Shown piece by piece: positions 25,933 to 34,594 of a DNA stretch of 55,726 nt (positions are counted from its first letter, which is position 1; each line of letters starts with the position of its first letter). Origin of the DNA: Marivirga sp. (lineage in GTDB: Bacteria; Bacteroidota; Bacteroidia; Cytophagales; Cyclobacteriaceae); NCBI RefSeq assembly GCF_024636815.1, contig NZ_JAGXGF010000163.1, positions 1 through 55,726 on the forward strand. Reading direction: 5' to 3'. The notes under the pieces were generated by a model. The model was not told the origin of the DNA, ran no database searches, and saw only the letters and a list, made by a program, of their open reading frames with translations. Position numbers and translations under genes: made by a program.

Positions 25933-28900
25933 ATGAGTGAAGAGATACTCAAAGCCTTAACTCAATTATTTGGAATAATCACCAAGCAGGATGGAGGAGC
26001 CACTGAAAAGGAAAGAAATTTCGTTATTGGTTTCTTCCAGCAAGAGCTTGATCAAGACTCTATTAAAGAGTATCTGGAGCTCTATGATAAATTGGTTGGT
26101 TGGGGAGAAGAACCTGAAGAGGAGGCTGAAGATGGAAAATCTAAAAAGAAAAAACTTACTTCTGTTAGGGATTCGGTAAGAACGCTAGCCATTTGTAAGA
26201 AAATCAATAAAACACTAACCCAAAAGCAAAAAGTAGTAGTACTTATTAAGCTTCTGGAAATGGTTTCCGCTGATAAAAACTTCACACCACAGCGAATGGA
26301 AATCATTGATACCGTTTCTAATGTCTTTAACATTGTCAAAGACGAATTTAAACTTATTGAAAGCTTTGTTATTAAAAGCCAATCAGATGATTTGGAGCAG
26401 TTTGAAGATATTCTTGCTGTAAATAATGATACTCCTGCTGAAGATGGCCTTCATGTTCATGCTGATATTGATGGAGAGATTCTTTTCATGAATGTGAAAA
26501 GTGTGGATATGTATTTCGTGAAATACACAGGTACAGAAGAAATCAATCTGAACGGGTTTATTATGAAGACAGATTCAGTCTATCTGTTTTCTCATGGAAG
26601 CACTATAAAAACTCCAAAAGGTGCCGCCTTATATTATTCTGAGCTCATCAGAAAATTCTTATCTGATGCAGAGCAGGTTAATTTATCATTTAATGCTGAG
26701 AATATAGTTTTGCAGTTCCCGAATGGTGAGCTTGGGCTTAGAAATGTAAACGTTTTTGAAGGGCCTGGTGAGCTAATAGGTATTATGGGAGCTTCAGGTG
26801 CTGGTAAAACAACCTTATTGAATGTTTTAGCGGGTATCCAAGAGCCTACCGAAGGACAAATCAAGATCAATGGCCTTGATTTAAATAAAGATTCAGATCA
26901 ACTCCAAGGTATTATTGGTTATGTTGCTCAAGATGATTTGCTAATTGAGGAATTAACAGTTTATCAAAACTTGTACTACAATGCAAAGCTTTGTTTTGCT
27001 AATTTGTCAGAGGAGGATATTCATAAAAGAGTGATGGATACTCTGGAGAATTTAGGATTAGAGCAAAGGAAAGATTTAAGAGTAGGAAGTGTTTTAGATA
27101 AAACTATTTCGGGTGGGCAGAGAAAGAGATTGAATATTGCGCTTGAACTTATCCGTGAACCAGCTGTAATGTTTGTAGATGAACCAACATCAGGTCTTTC
27201 TTCCAGAGATTCTGAAAATGTAATAGATTTATTAAAAGAATTAACCCTTAAAGGGAAATTAATATTTGTAGTAATTCATCAGCCGTCTTCTGACATTTAT
27301 AAAATGTTTGATAAGATGATCCTCATGGATACAGGTGGATATCAAATATTTTATGGTCATCCTATAGAAGCGGTGACTTATTTTAAAAAGACTACTAATC
27401 AGGTTGATGCCGATAGAGGAGTTTGCCCAACTTGTGGAAATGTAAATCCTGAGCAAATTTTTAATATTATTGAGGCAAAAGTAGTAGATGAATATGGGCA
27501 ATTAACGAATAAGCGTAAAATTAATCCTACCCAATGGAGAGATTTTTATCATGATCATTTTGATCACAAACCAGTCAAAGAAGAAACCCAAGCACCTCCG
27601 TCAACACTAGCTATACCTAATAAATTAAAGCAGACAGTGATTTTCACTATACGTGATACGCTCTCAAAAATAAGTAATAAGCAGTATTTGTTGATCAATT
27701 TATTAGAGGCTCCATTTCTTGCTTTATTGCTTGCGTTTATTATTAAATACAGAAGCGCACCTTCAGGGGATGATTATATTTTCAGATTTAATGATAACCT
27801 GCCCGCATTTCTTCTAATGAGTATTATTGTAGCACTTTTCATGGGATTAACCGTAAGTGCTGAAGAAATCATACGAGATAGGAAAATTTTAAAAAGAGAA
27901 TCCTTTCTTGATTTAAGTTGGAATAGTTATTTGCTTTCCAAAATCACCATTCTATTTACTTTATCAGCAATTCAAACATTAACTTATGTTATTATAGGAG
28001 TTTTAGTACTGGAAATAAGAGACGCAACATTTAGTATGTGGGCAATTTTATTCACGACCTCATGTTTTGCAAATGTCCTCGGACTAAATGTTAGTTCAGC
28101 CTTCACCTCAGCTGTTACGGTTTACATTTTAATTCCTCTTTTACTTATTCCTCAAATGATTTTAAGTGGGTTGTTATTTAGCTTCGATAAATTGAATGAC
28201 GTAATAAGTACAAAAGGGAAAGTTCCTGTTGTAGCCGATTTGATGACTTCTCGTTGGGCATATGAAGCGCTTGCTGTTGATATGTTTAAAAACAATAGCT
28301 ACCAAGAATACTTCTATGACATTGAATCAGATGAAAAAACAGCTGATTTTAAATCCTCATTTTTAACTAAGAAAATCAGGGAGAAATTGAGAGTTATTGA
28401 AAATAATTTAGGTAATCAAGAAGTGGAGGCATTGGAGGAGATTGAATACTCTACAACAATTATTTATAATGCTTTAGAGAAAGAACCTTTTAAAGGAAAT
28501 TTAGAAGGTGAAAATTTAGATAAACTACTTGATCCTGAATCTGTTAGTCAAGATGATCTTGATAAGATAAGCTTATATGTTGATCAGTTGAGAGATCATT
28601 ACATAAATGAATTTAATTTAGCTGTGAAAAAGAAAGAGACTTTACAGTTTCATTTGGAGAATGATTCTTCTTATCAGTTTAATTTAAATGAAGCTAAAGA
28701 TTTATATTTCAACGAAAGTCTAGCTGATTTAGTAAGGAATCTGACTGTAGAAGATAGAGTTATTGAGTATAAAGGGCAGTTAATACAACAAATCGATCCT
28801 GTTTTTAATAGACCAGCAAAACCGGATAATTTGTTAAATTACAGGACTCACTTTTTTGCTCCTGAAAAGTATTTTGCCGGTGTTTATATTGATACGTTTT

Positions 28901-29022
28901 ATTTTAATATACTTGTGATATGGTTCATGTCTTTAATTTTATATATTACTTTGTATTTTGAGCTTTTTGGAAAGGCTTTAGTATTCTTTAGTAATATTAA
29001 ATTGAAAAAGTCAGAATCATAA
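25933..29022 (+). CDS. Fused ABC transporter (ABCG-type half) with TerB-like N-terminal domain
   Basis: This 1029-residue protein begins with an acidic helical domain (about 1-150, EEILKALTQLFGIITKQDGG and similar) that resembles TerB-like modules. A beta-rich, possibly FHA-like region follows (about 170-255). The ABC domain has Walker A GASGAGKTT near residue 287, signature SGGQRKRLN near 392 and Walker B VMFVDEPTSGL near 412. CPTCGNVNPEQ near residue 498 could bind metal. The ABC2 membrane domain starts near residue 580. A soluble insertion of about 200 residues (about 780-980) precedes the final helix near 985-1012. This nucleotide-binding-first, White/ABCG-like order usually means export. 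Substrate and the link to SiaC are unknown. Confidence 0.85.
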   Translation: MSEEILKALTQLFGIITKQDGGATEKERNFVIGFFQQELDQDSIKEYLELYDKLVGWGEEPEEEAEDGKSKKKKLTSVRDSVRTLAICKKINKTLTQKQKVVVLIKLLEMVSADKNFTPQRMEIIDTVSNVFNIVKDEFKLIESFVIKSQSDDLEQFEDILAVNNDTPAEDGLHVHADIDGEILFMNVKSVDMYFVKYTGTEEINLNGFIMKTDSVYLFSHGSTIKTPKGAALYYSELIRKFLSDAEQVNLSFNAENIVLQFPNGELGLRNVNVFEGPGELIGIMGASGAGKTTLLNVLAGIQEPTEGQIKINGLDLNKDSDQLQGIIGYVAQDDLLIEELTVYQNLYYNAKLCFANLSEEDIHKRVMDTLENLGLEQRKDLRVGSVLDKTISGGQRKRLNIALELIREPAVMFVDEPTSGLSSRDSENVIDLLKELTLKGKLIFVVIHQPSSDIYKMFDKMILMDTGGYQIFYGHPIEAVTYFKKTTNQVDADRGVCPTCGNVNPEQIFNIIEAKVVDEYGQLTNKRKINPTQWRDFYHDHFDHKPVKEETQAPPSTLAIPNKLKQTVIFTIRDTLSKISNKQYLLINLLEAPFLALLLAFIIKYRSAPSGDDYIFRFNDNLPAFLLMSIIVALFMGLTVSAEEIIRDRKILKRESFLDLSWNSYLLSKITILFTLSAIQTLTYVIIGVLVLEIRDATFSMWAILFTTSCFANVLGLNVSSAFTSAVTVYILIPLLLIPQMILSGLLFSFDKLNDVISTKGKVPVVADLMTSRWAYEALAVDMFKNNSYQEYFYDIESDEKTADFKSSFLTKKIREKLRVIENNLGNQEVEALEEIEYSTTIIYNALEKEPFKGNLEGENLDKLLDPESVSQDDLDKISLYVDQLRDHYINEFNLAVKKKETLQFHLENDSSYQFNLNEAKDLYFNESLADLVRNLTVEDRVIEYKGQLIQQIDPVFNRPAKPDNLLNYRTHFFAPEKYFAGVYIDTFYFNILVIWFMSLILYITLYFELFGKALVFFSNIKLKKSES

Positions 29023-29102
29023 ATCAATGAGTTTATATTTTTTTTACTTGAAGAGTATTGAATTGTATCTAAAAAAAAAATACTGATTTTAAAAAAAGAG
29101 AA

Positions 29103-29133
29103 TTTGTATTAACTAAGGGAATTTCTATTTTTG
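29103..29133 (+). promoter_or_regulatory. Promoter for the lipoprotein gene
   Basis: TTTG at 29103..29106 and TATTTTTG at 29126..29133 match the Bacteroidetes -33 and -7 consensus with a 19-base spacer. Transcription would begin near 29139, past the first possible ATG (29136), which favours the ATG at 29154 as the start. Confidence 0.7.
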
Positions 29134-29153
29134 TTATGATAAAAAACATTTTT

Positions 29154-30056
29154 ATGAAAAATATACTTTTGGGGCTGTTAATAATAATTACAGCTCTAGC
29201 CTGCGACTCGAAGAAAAAACCTTCGGCAGATGAAATATCTAGTGTATTGGACTCTGTTAAAATAGAGGAACCCTCTATTTCTGAAGATGTCATATCTGAT
29301 ATTATCCAACAGATACCTTCTCCTTTAGAGATTTCTACTCTATTGAAAGAATCTGATACTAAATATGATAATAGTTATCTTAATGATCCTGAGAAGATAT
29401 CAGATTATAACAGTAATTATAAAAAAGCCTTAGCATTGGGGGTTTATGGTACTGATTTAGGATATACTAATATTTATGAACAAAATCAGGATGCCTTATT
29501 CTATCTTAATTCTATAAAATCTTTAGCAGATGATTTGAGTATAGGACAGTTCTTTGATATTGGAACTATTAAAAGATTAGCTACCAATAGTAAAAATTTA
29601 GATTCACTTCTTTTAATAACCACTAAAAATTTTAACAACATAAATAGCTACTTACAAGAGCAAAAGCGTTCTAATTTAAGTATTTTATTATTGTCAGGGG
29701 GTTGGCTTGAAGCGCTTTATATTGTTTCAAGGGTTTCAGAGAAAAATCCAAATAATGAACAACTAAAAGAAACAATAGCAGAACAAAAGATTATTATGGA
29801 TAATGTGGTCTTATTAATGTCTTTTTACAAAGATAATGATCCAAATATCAATCAGCTTTCCAATAAATTCACCAAGCTTCAAGAAGAATTTAATAAGATT
29901 GAAATTAAGACTGTATATCGTGAACCAACTTATGAAGTTGTAGATGGCATGCTTGTTGTTAAGGATAATAGTACAAGTGAAATCATCATGGATGATGAGA
30001 ATATTGAAGCAATAAGAAATCAGGTTTACGCAATTAGAGAGAACATTATTAACTAA
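29154..30056 (+). CDS. Predicted lipoprotein of unknown function
   Basis: I do not recognise this family. From ATG 29154 the protein has 300 residues: MKNILLGLLIIITALAC is a lipoprotein-type signal with Cys17 as the likely lipidated residue (the -3 to -1 residues ALA are acceptable). The ATG six codons upstream (29136) lies at or before the predicted transcription start. The mature part is mainly helical, with long amphipathic stretches (YNSNYKKALALGVYGTDLGY, FNNINSYLQEQKRSNLSI), no Cys and no catalytic motif. It has its own promoter after the ABC transporter gene and is followed 8 bases later by a secreted protein gene; the two probably form a unit. Confidence 0.75.
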   Translation: MKNILLGLLIIITALACDSKKKPSADEISSVLDSVKIEEPSISEDVISDIIQQIPSPLEISTLLKESDTKYDNSYLNDPEKISDYNSNYKKALALGVYGTDLGYTNIYEQNQDALFYLNSIKSLADDLSIGQFFDIGTIKRLATNSKNLDSLLLITTKNFNNINSYLQEQKRSNLSILLLSGGWLEALYIVSRVSEKNPNNEQLKETIAEQKIIMDNVVLLMSFYKDNDPNINQLSNKFTKLQEEFNKIEIKTVYREPTYEVVDGMLVVKDNSTSEIIMDDENIEAIRNQVYAIRENIIN

Positions 30057-30064
30057 GAAATTTT

Positions 30065-30493
30065 ATGAAAAAGCTAATCTTTGCATTAGGAATTATATTT
30101 ATATCAGCCTCTGTTCAGCAAACTTATGCTCAGTGTGATACTGAGAAGCATGTGGAAGCATGTATTCCTAAATTACAATCAGGCTTTACTTTTTTGAAAA
30201 GCTATAATATTGATGGTCAATCTGGGGCAAAAGATAAAGTAGAATACTCTTATGTATTTACCAAAGGAGCTACTTATCAAATAATGATTTGTAACGAAGG
30301 TTCAGGAACTGATGGGATAGTATTAACTTTATATGATTCAAACAGAAATAAAGTGGCATCAACAAAATATGAAGGCTCTACTTTATCAAGTATTGCATTT
30401 CCATGTCAGGTAACAGGTATTTACTACATAACTTATACATTTGAAGGCAGTTCAAACTATTGTGGTGGAAGTGTATTAGGGTTTAAACGATAA
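30065..30493 (+). CDS. Small secreted Cys-containing protein
   Basis: This 142-residue protein has a Sec signal peptide (residues 1-22, ending QQTYAQ). The mature part has five cysteines (QCDTEKHVEACIP, IMICNEG, AFPCQVTG, NYCGG), suggesting disulfides, and beta-rich segments such as GIVLTLYDSNRNKVASTKY and GIYYITYTFEG. These recall a small beta-sandwich like bacterial pre-peptidase C-terminal or adhesin domains, but I cannot assign a family. It follows the lipoprotein gene by 8 bases and is closed by a terminator, so the pair likely acts together in the envelope. Confidence 0.7.
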   Translation: MKKLIFALGIIFISASVQQTYAQCDTEKHVEACIPKLQSGFTFLKSYNIDGQSGAKDKVEYSYVFTKGATYQIMICNEGSGTDGIVLTLYDSNRNKVASTKYEGSTLSSIAFPCQVTGIYYITYTFEGSSNYCGGSVLGFKR

Positions 30494-30523
30494 GATTTCA
30501 CTTTTCATAATCTCAAAATTTTA

Positions 30524-30552
30524 AGAAGCAGGTTTTACCTGCTTTTTTTATT
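30524..30552 (+). terminator. Rho-independent terminator
   Basis: AAGCAGGT (30526..30533) pairs with ACCTGCTT (30537..30544) around a TTT loop and continues into a T run. It lies about 30 bases after the stop of the small secreted protein and closes the signalling and envelope cluster. Confidence 0.9.
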
Positions 30553-30583
30553 TATATTTTTTTCAAATTCTAGCTCAAAATAA

Positions 30584-31225
30584 ATGCGAAGAACTGTAAG
30601 TTTTCAACACCAAGCTGTTTATCACCAAAGCAATGCTGTTTCCTCTTCTACAAAAGAAATTTGGTTTGTTTTGCATGGATATGGGCAATTATCACAATAT
30701 TTTATCAGGAAATTTAAGGGTATATCTTCCGATACTAGAGTGATTGTTGCTCCAAGTGGCTTGTCTCGTTTTTATTTAGATGGCTTTTCAGGTAGAGTAG
30801 GAAGTACCTGGATGACCAAAGAAGAAAGATTATTGGATATTGATAATTATATCAACTACTTAAACTCAATAGCGGATGAAGTATTAAAAGATGCTTCAGA
30901 AAATGTCAACATCACTCTGTTAGGATTCTCTCAAGGATCAGCAACTGTATGCCGATGGGCTGAAAAATTATCCTTTCCATTTGAAAAATTAATATTACAT
31001 TCCGGTGCTTTTCCTGAAGATATTGATTTTTCAGGCTTGGGAAATAAGTTGAGGAATAAAGAAGTTTATATGTTAAGAGGGACTGAAGATGAATTCATCG
31101 ATGAAAAACGAAAACATGAACAGGAGTCTTTAATCGAAAAGCTGAATGTAAATGTCAATCAAATTGAATTTGAGGGAAAGCATGATATTCATATTGATTC
31201 CTTAAAAGAAATTATTAAGCAGTAG
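30584..31225 (+). CDS. Alpha/beta hydrolase, carboxylesterase/phospholipase-like
   Basis: This 213-residue cytoplasmic alpha/beta hydrolase has the nucleophile elbow LLGFSQGSATVCRWA (Ser near residue 113), a following acid in MLRGTEDEFIDEK near residue 166, and the histidine in EGKHDIHIDS near residue 203, a complete triad. WFVLHGYGQLSQYF is the oxyanion-hole strand. Size and order fit the small carboxylesterase/phospholipase family. No signal peptide is seen. The substrate is unknown. Its 3' end overlaps the convergent glycosyltransferase gene by 11 bases. Confidence 0.85.
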   Translation: MRRTVSFQHQAVYHQSNAVSSSTKEIWFVLHGYGQLSQYFIRKFKGISSDTRVIVAPSGLSRFYLDGFSGRVGSTWMTKEERLLDIDNYINYLNSIADEVLKDASENVNITLLGFSQGSATVCRWAEKLSFPFEKLILHSGAFPEDIDFSGLGNKLRNKEVYMLRGTEDEFIDEKRKHEQESLIEKLNVNVNQIEFEGKHDIHIDSLKEIIKQ

Positions 31226-31982
31226 CTTTTTGAGTCGAAACCTTAACATTCACCTGCTTATATTTTTTGAACCAGCTTTTTACTTTCATTTGGATAACCC
31301 CAAATATTGCTTCCTTAAATATCTTTTTTGACATTTTTGAAGTGCCTTTGCTTCGGTCTGTGAAAATTATAGGAACTTCTTCTATTCCAAATCCATGCTT
31401 CCATGCGGTAAATTTCATTTCTATTTGGAAAGCATATCCTATAAATTTAATCTTATCGAGTTCAATAGTTTCTAAAACTGAGCGGTGATAACAAATAAAA
31501 CCAGCTGTAGCATCATAAACTGGTAATCCAGTAATAAAACGCACATACTTACTTGCTAGATAGGACATTAATACCCTTCCCATTGGCCAGTTTACAACGT
31601 TTACACCTGTTTTGTATCTTGAACCGATAGTAAGCTGAACATTTTCTTTTTGACATGATTTGAGCAGCTCTAACAAATCCAATGGATTGTGAGAGAAATC
31701 TGCATCCATTTCAAATATGTATTGATAATTATTTTTTAAGGCATATTTAAATCCTTCTATGTAAGCTGTTCCTAAACCTAACTTTCCTGATCTTTCTATA
31801 ATATGTAATTGTCCATTAAATGTCCCCTGTAATGACTTTACTATATCCGCTGTGCCATCAGGTGAATTATCATCAATGATGAGAAGATCAAATCTTGTAG
31901 ACAATAGAAATATAGCACGAATTATATCTTCTATATTTTCGCACTCGTTGTAAGTAGGTATGATGACTAAATTATCTCTCAT
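31215..31982 (-). CDS. Family 2 glycosyltransferase, polyprenyl-phosphate mannose synthase-like
   Basis: This 255-residue protein is a GT-A enzyme close to dolichyl- or polyprenyl-phosphate mannosyltransferases. It begins LVIIPTYNECENIEDIIRAI, carries the nucleotide-binding acids in LLIIDDNSPDGTADIV, and has the metal-binding DxD in FEMDADFSHNP near residue 95. VEVPIIFTDR-like chemistry appears as IEEVPIIFTDRSKGTSKMS near residue 212. No C-terminal membrane helices are evident, so it is the soluble type, which moves a sugar from a nucleotide donor to a polyprenyl phosphate. A TANNTTTG-type element lies 16 bases upstream. Confidence 0.88.
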   Translation of the reverse strand: MRDNLVIIPTYNECENIEDIIRAIFLLSTRFDLLIIDDNSPDGTADIVKSLQGTFNGQLHIIERSGKLGLGTAYIEGFKYALKNNYQYIFEMDADFSHNPLDLLELLKSCQKENVQLTIGSRYKTGVNVVNWPMGRVLMSYLASKYVRFITGLPVYDATAGFICYHRSVLETIELDKIKFIGYAFQIEMKFTAWKHGFGIEEVPIIFTDRSKGTSKMSKKIFKEAIFGVIQMKVKSWFKKYKQVNVKVSTQKATA

Positions 31983-31998
31983 AAATCCAAATGAACTT

Positions 31999-32006
31999 CA
32001 AAACTA
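31999..32006 (-). promoter_or_regulatory. Candidate -7 element for the GT2 gene
   Basis: CAAAACTA reads TAGTTTTG on the minus strand, an exact TANNTTTG. The start codon is 16 bases downstream, the same spacing as at the marC-like and glpD genes. No convincing -33 match was found. Confidence 0.45.
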
Positions 32007-32050
32007 TAAAATCTTTTCAGATATTGCGGTCCAATTTATAAAAGAATTTG

Positions 32051-32566
32051 ATGCGATTACATAAATGTATTTTTTTGGACAGAGATGGAGTCTTAAATAA
32101 GGAAAGAGGGGATTATACATATAAAGTTAAAGATTTTGAAATCTTAGAGGGTGTTAAAGAAAGTCTGGAAATCTTAAAGCAATCAGGATATTTATTAATC
32201 GTAATTACAAACCAGGCAGGTATAGCGAAAGGATTATATGAAAGAGAAGATGTGAGTAATTGTCACGCCTTCTTTCAGGCTGAAACAGACCATTTAATTG
32301 ATGATATTTATTTTTGCCCTCATCATCCCGTAACTACTAATTCATTGCTTAGGAAGCCTGATAGCCTGATGCTAGAAAAGGCTGTTTCTAAATGGGAGGT
32401 TGATACTGGGAAATCTTTTATGATAGGCGATTCTATACGCGATATTCAAGCTGCTGAGAAAATTGGTGTTAGAGGGATTTTAGTTGGGGATAAAGAGTTG
32501 GAAAAGACGACTGCACCTAAAGCAAAAAGCTTATTGGATGCAGTCAATCAATTTGTTTTGGATTAA
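32051..32566 (+). CDS. HAD-family phosphatase, GmhB/HisB-N-like
   Basis: The ATG at 32051 is preferred to the TTG immediately before it, giving 171 residues. HAD motif I is FLDRDGVLN near residue 8, motif II is in LIVITNQAGIAKGLYERED, the Lys is in RKPDSLMLEK, and motif III is MIGDSIRDIQAAE. This is the group that removes the 7-phosphate of heptose 1,7-bisphosphate or the phosphate of histidinol phosphate. Relatives bind zinc with CPHHP plus a distal CxC before RKP. Here FCPHHP is kept, but the distal pair is replaced by TTNSLLRKP and the loop is short, so zinc binding may be lost. The gene is divergent from the GT2 gene. Confidence 0.82.
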   Translation: MRLHKCIFLDRDGVLNKERGDYTYKVKDFEILEGVKESLEILKQSGYLLIVITNQAGIAKGLYEREDVSNCHAFFQAETDHLIDDIYFCPHHPVTTNSLLRKPDSLMLEKAVSKWEVDTGKSFMIGDSIRDIQAAEKIGVRGILVGDKELEKTTAPKAKSLLDAVNQFVLD

Positions 32567-32665
32567 TCCTGAGGAATAGTATAATACTTTTATTAGTTCA
32601 AGCTGCTCCAGAATCCTTAAAATGACAAGAATTGGATGCAGATTTTAAAACCTCAAGAAGTAAAA

Positions 32666-34009
32666 TTAAATACCAGTATAATTAAAAGGCGTGATGTCCT
32701 TCAATTCATCTTTAATAGAATCTGAAACTTCTAGGCTATCAATAAACTCAGAAATAGTGTTCTGAGTAATTTTCTCATTCTTACGAGTCAAAGCTTTCAA
32801 TGCCTCATATGGCGCAGGATAAGCTTCTCTTCTTAATACAGTTTGAATGGCCTCAGCCACTATCGCCCAATTCTCAGTTAAATCATGTTCAATAGCTGCG
32901 GGATTTAATTCGAGCTTACCTAAGCCTTTTTTCAATGATTCAAAAGCAATTAAACCATGAGCAAGTGGTACTCCAATGTTTCTTAAAACTGTGGAATCGG
33001 TTAAATCTCTTTGTAATCTTGATATAGGAAGTTTAGCTGATAAATGTTCTAGAATAGCATTAGCAATGCCCAAATTACCCTCTGCATTTTCAAAATCAAT
33101 TGGATTCACCTTATGTGGCATAGCAGACGAACCTACTTCATCCTTAGCTATTTTTTGCTTAAAGTAATTCATACTGACATATTGCCAAACATCTTTACTT
33201 AAGTCCATCAAGATCGTATTTAATCGCTTGAACGAATCAAATCGGGCAGCTAAATGATCGTAATGCTCAATTTGCGTGGTTGGCTCTGAACGTTTAAGTC
33301 CTAAGTATTTTTCGCAGAAATTATTACCAAATGCTCTCCAGTCAATTTTCGGATAAGCAACATGATGGGCATTGAAATTACCGGTAGCGCCACCAAATTT
33401 GGCTGCAAATGGAATGTCTTTTTCTAGTTTAAGTTGTTCTGCCAAACGTACTTCAAATACAGCAATTTCTTTACCTAATCTAGTTGGGGAAGCAGGTTGA
33501 CCATGTGTTTTAGCCAACATAGGCACATCTTTCCAATCTTTGGCATAGCTACCTAGCATATCTTTAATTTCATTTAGAAATGGCAGATAAACTTTTTCAG
33601 TTGCATCTTTTAATAAAAGGGGAGTAGCAGTATTATTAATATCTTGAGAAGTCAATCCAAAATGAATAAACTCTTTTTGAGCACCAATACCTAAATCATC
33701 AAATTTTTGTTTAAGGAAATATTCTACAGCCTTTACATCATGATTGGTGGTTTTTTCAATCTTTTTAATCACCAAGGCATCTTCTTCATTGAAATTTGAA
33801 GCCAGTTCCCTCATTTTAGGGAAAAGAGCATGATCAAATTCTTTAAGCTGAGGAAGAGGTAATTCGCAAAGTGCTATGAAATATTCTACTTCTACGTGTA
33901 CCCTGTATTTAATTAATGCCCATTCTGAAAAATATGGAGCAAGAGGTTGGGTTTTATTTCTGTAGCGTCCGTCAATGGGGCCGATAGCACTTAAAGTAGT
34001 TAAATCCAT
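32666..34009 (-). CDS. purB: Adenylosuccinate lyase
   Basis: This 447-residue enzyme of the fumarase superfamily acts twice in purine synthesis, releasing fumarate from SAICAR and from adenylosuccinate. The superfamily signature SSAMPHKVNPIDFENAEGN, with the mobile catalytic serine loop, is near residue 295. KTHGQPASPTRLGKE, carrying the catalytic His, is near residue 167, and TSQDINNTAT near residue 125 contacts substrate phosphate. Length is normal. An exact -7 element lies upstream. Downstream, 99 bases separate it from the convergent HAD gene. Confidence 0.97.
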   Translation of the reverse strand: MDLTTLSAIGPIDGRYRNKTQPLAPYFSEWALIKYRVHVEVEYFIALCELPLPQLKEFDHALFPKMRELASNFNEEDALVIKKIEKTTNHDVKAVEYFLKQKFDDLGIGAQKEFIHFGLTSQDINNTATPLLLKDATEKVYLPFLNEIKDMLGSYAKDWKDVPMLAKTHGQPASPTRLGKEIAVFEVRLAEQLKLEKDIPFAAKFGGATGNFNAHHVAYPKIDWRAFGNNFCEKYLGLKRSEPTTQIEHYDHLAARFDSFKRLNTILMDLSKDVWQYVSMNYFKQKIAKDEVGSSAMPHKVNPIDFENAEGNLGIANAILEHLSAKLPISRLQRDLTDSTVLRNIGVPLAHGLIAFESLKKGLGKLELNPAAIEHDLTENWAIVAEAIQTVLRREAYPAPYEALKALTRKNEKITQNTISEFIDSLEVSDSIKDELKDITPFNYTGI

Positions 34010-34030
34010 GAGCTGTAAAATTTAAAGGTG

Positions 34031-34038
34031 CAAAGATA
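34031..34038 (-). promoter_or_regulatory. Candidate -7 element for purB
   Basis: CAAAGATA reads TATCTTTG followed by C on the minus strand, an exact TANNTTTG(C). It sits 21 bases before the purB ATG. The -33 box is weak. Confidence 0.5.
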
Positions 34039-34167
34039 AGGATTTTAAGCTTTAAGACGCAGTTATTAAAGAATAGTATTAGTTTTATCCGATTGAAATT
34101 CGACTCGAATTATTTTATTTGGTAGAAAATCAATTATTGCTCTGTGTGACTTCAAATTATAAGTTGG

Positions 34168-34452
34168 TCATTGAGTGTTCATTTTCCTGAACCATTTCCA
34201 ATCAGCATAAAATGTACCAAATGGAATTAAAGAAGCAGCCAGGGATAAAAGAGTAAGTTTCAGGGTCCAATTTCTTTTGATTGCAACATAAAGTACTAAG
34301 CTACAATAGCCAATAAATAAAACGCCATGAGCCATTCCTACAAAATAATTGGGTTGAGGCATTTCCATCATATACTTCAATGGCATAGTTACACCAAGTA
34401 GTAAATAGGAAATACCTTCTAATATGGCTAGTACTCTTAAATTTTTGATCAT
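34168..34452 (-). CDS. DUF3817 membrane protein
   Basis: This 94-residue protein has three hydrophobic helices: ILEGISYLLLGVTMPLKYM, FVGMAHGVLFIGYCSLVLYV and LTLLSLAASLIPFGTFYADW. It contains AHGxxF and PFGTFxxDW, the conserved features of DUF3817, an integral membrane family of unknown function. Conserved His and Asp residues in the membrane region could suggest redox or metal roles, but this is speculative. It is monocistronic, between purB and the divergent DUF3127 gene. Confidence 0.85.
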   Translation of the reverse strand: MIKNLRVLAILEGISYLLLGVTMPLKYMMEMPQPNYFVGMAHGVLFIGYCSLVLYVAIKRNWTLKLTLLSLAASLIPFGTFYADWKWFRKMNTQ

Positions 34453-34594
34453 GTTTTAAATTATCAATTTTGGAATGCAAAGAAAGTACGGACTGTTTTG
34501 TAAACCAATAATTTTAGGATTTAAAATCGGAATTTGATTAGGTGAGGGAATTATTATTTAACATTTTTGTGCCATAATTAATAAAATTACTTCA

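Noticed and set aside
32048-32050. TTG start for the HAD phosphatase
   Set aside because: The ATG immediately follows, so it is the simpler choice.
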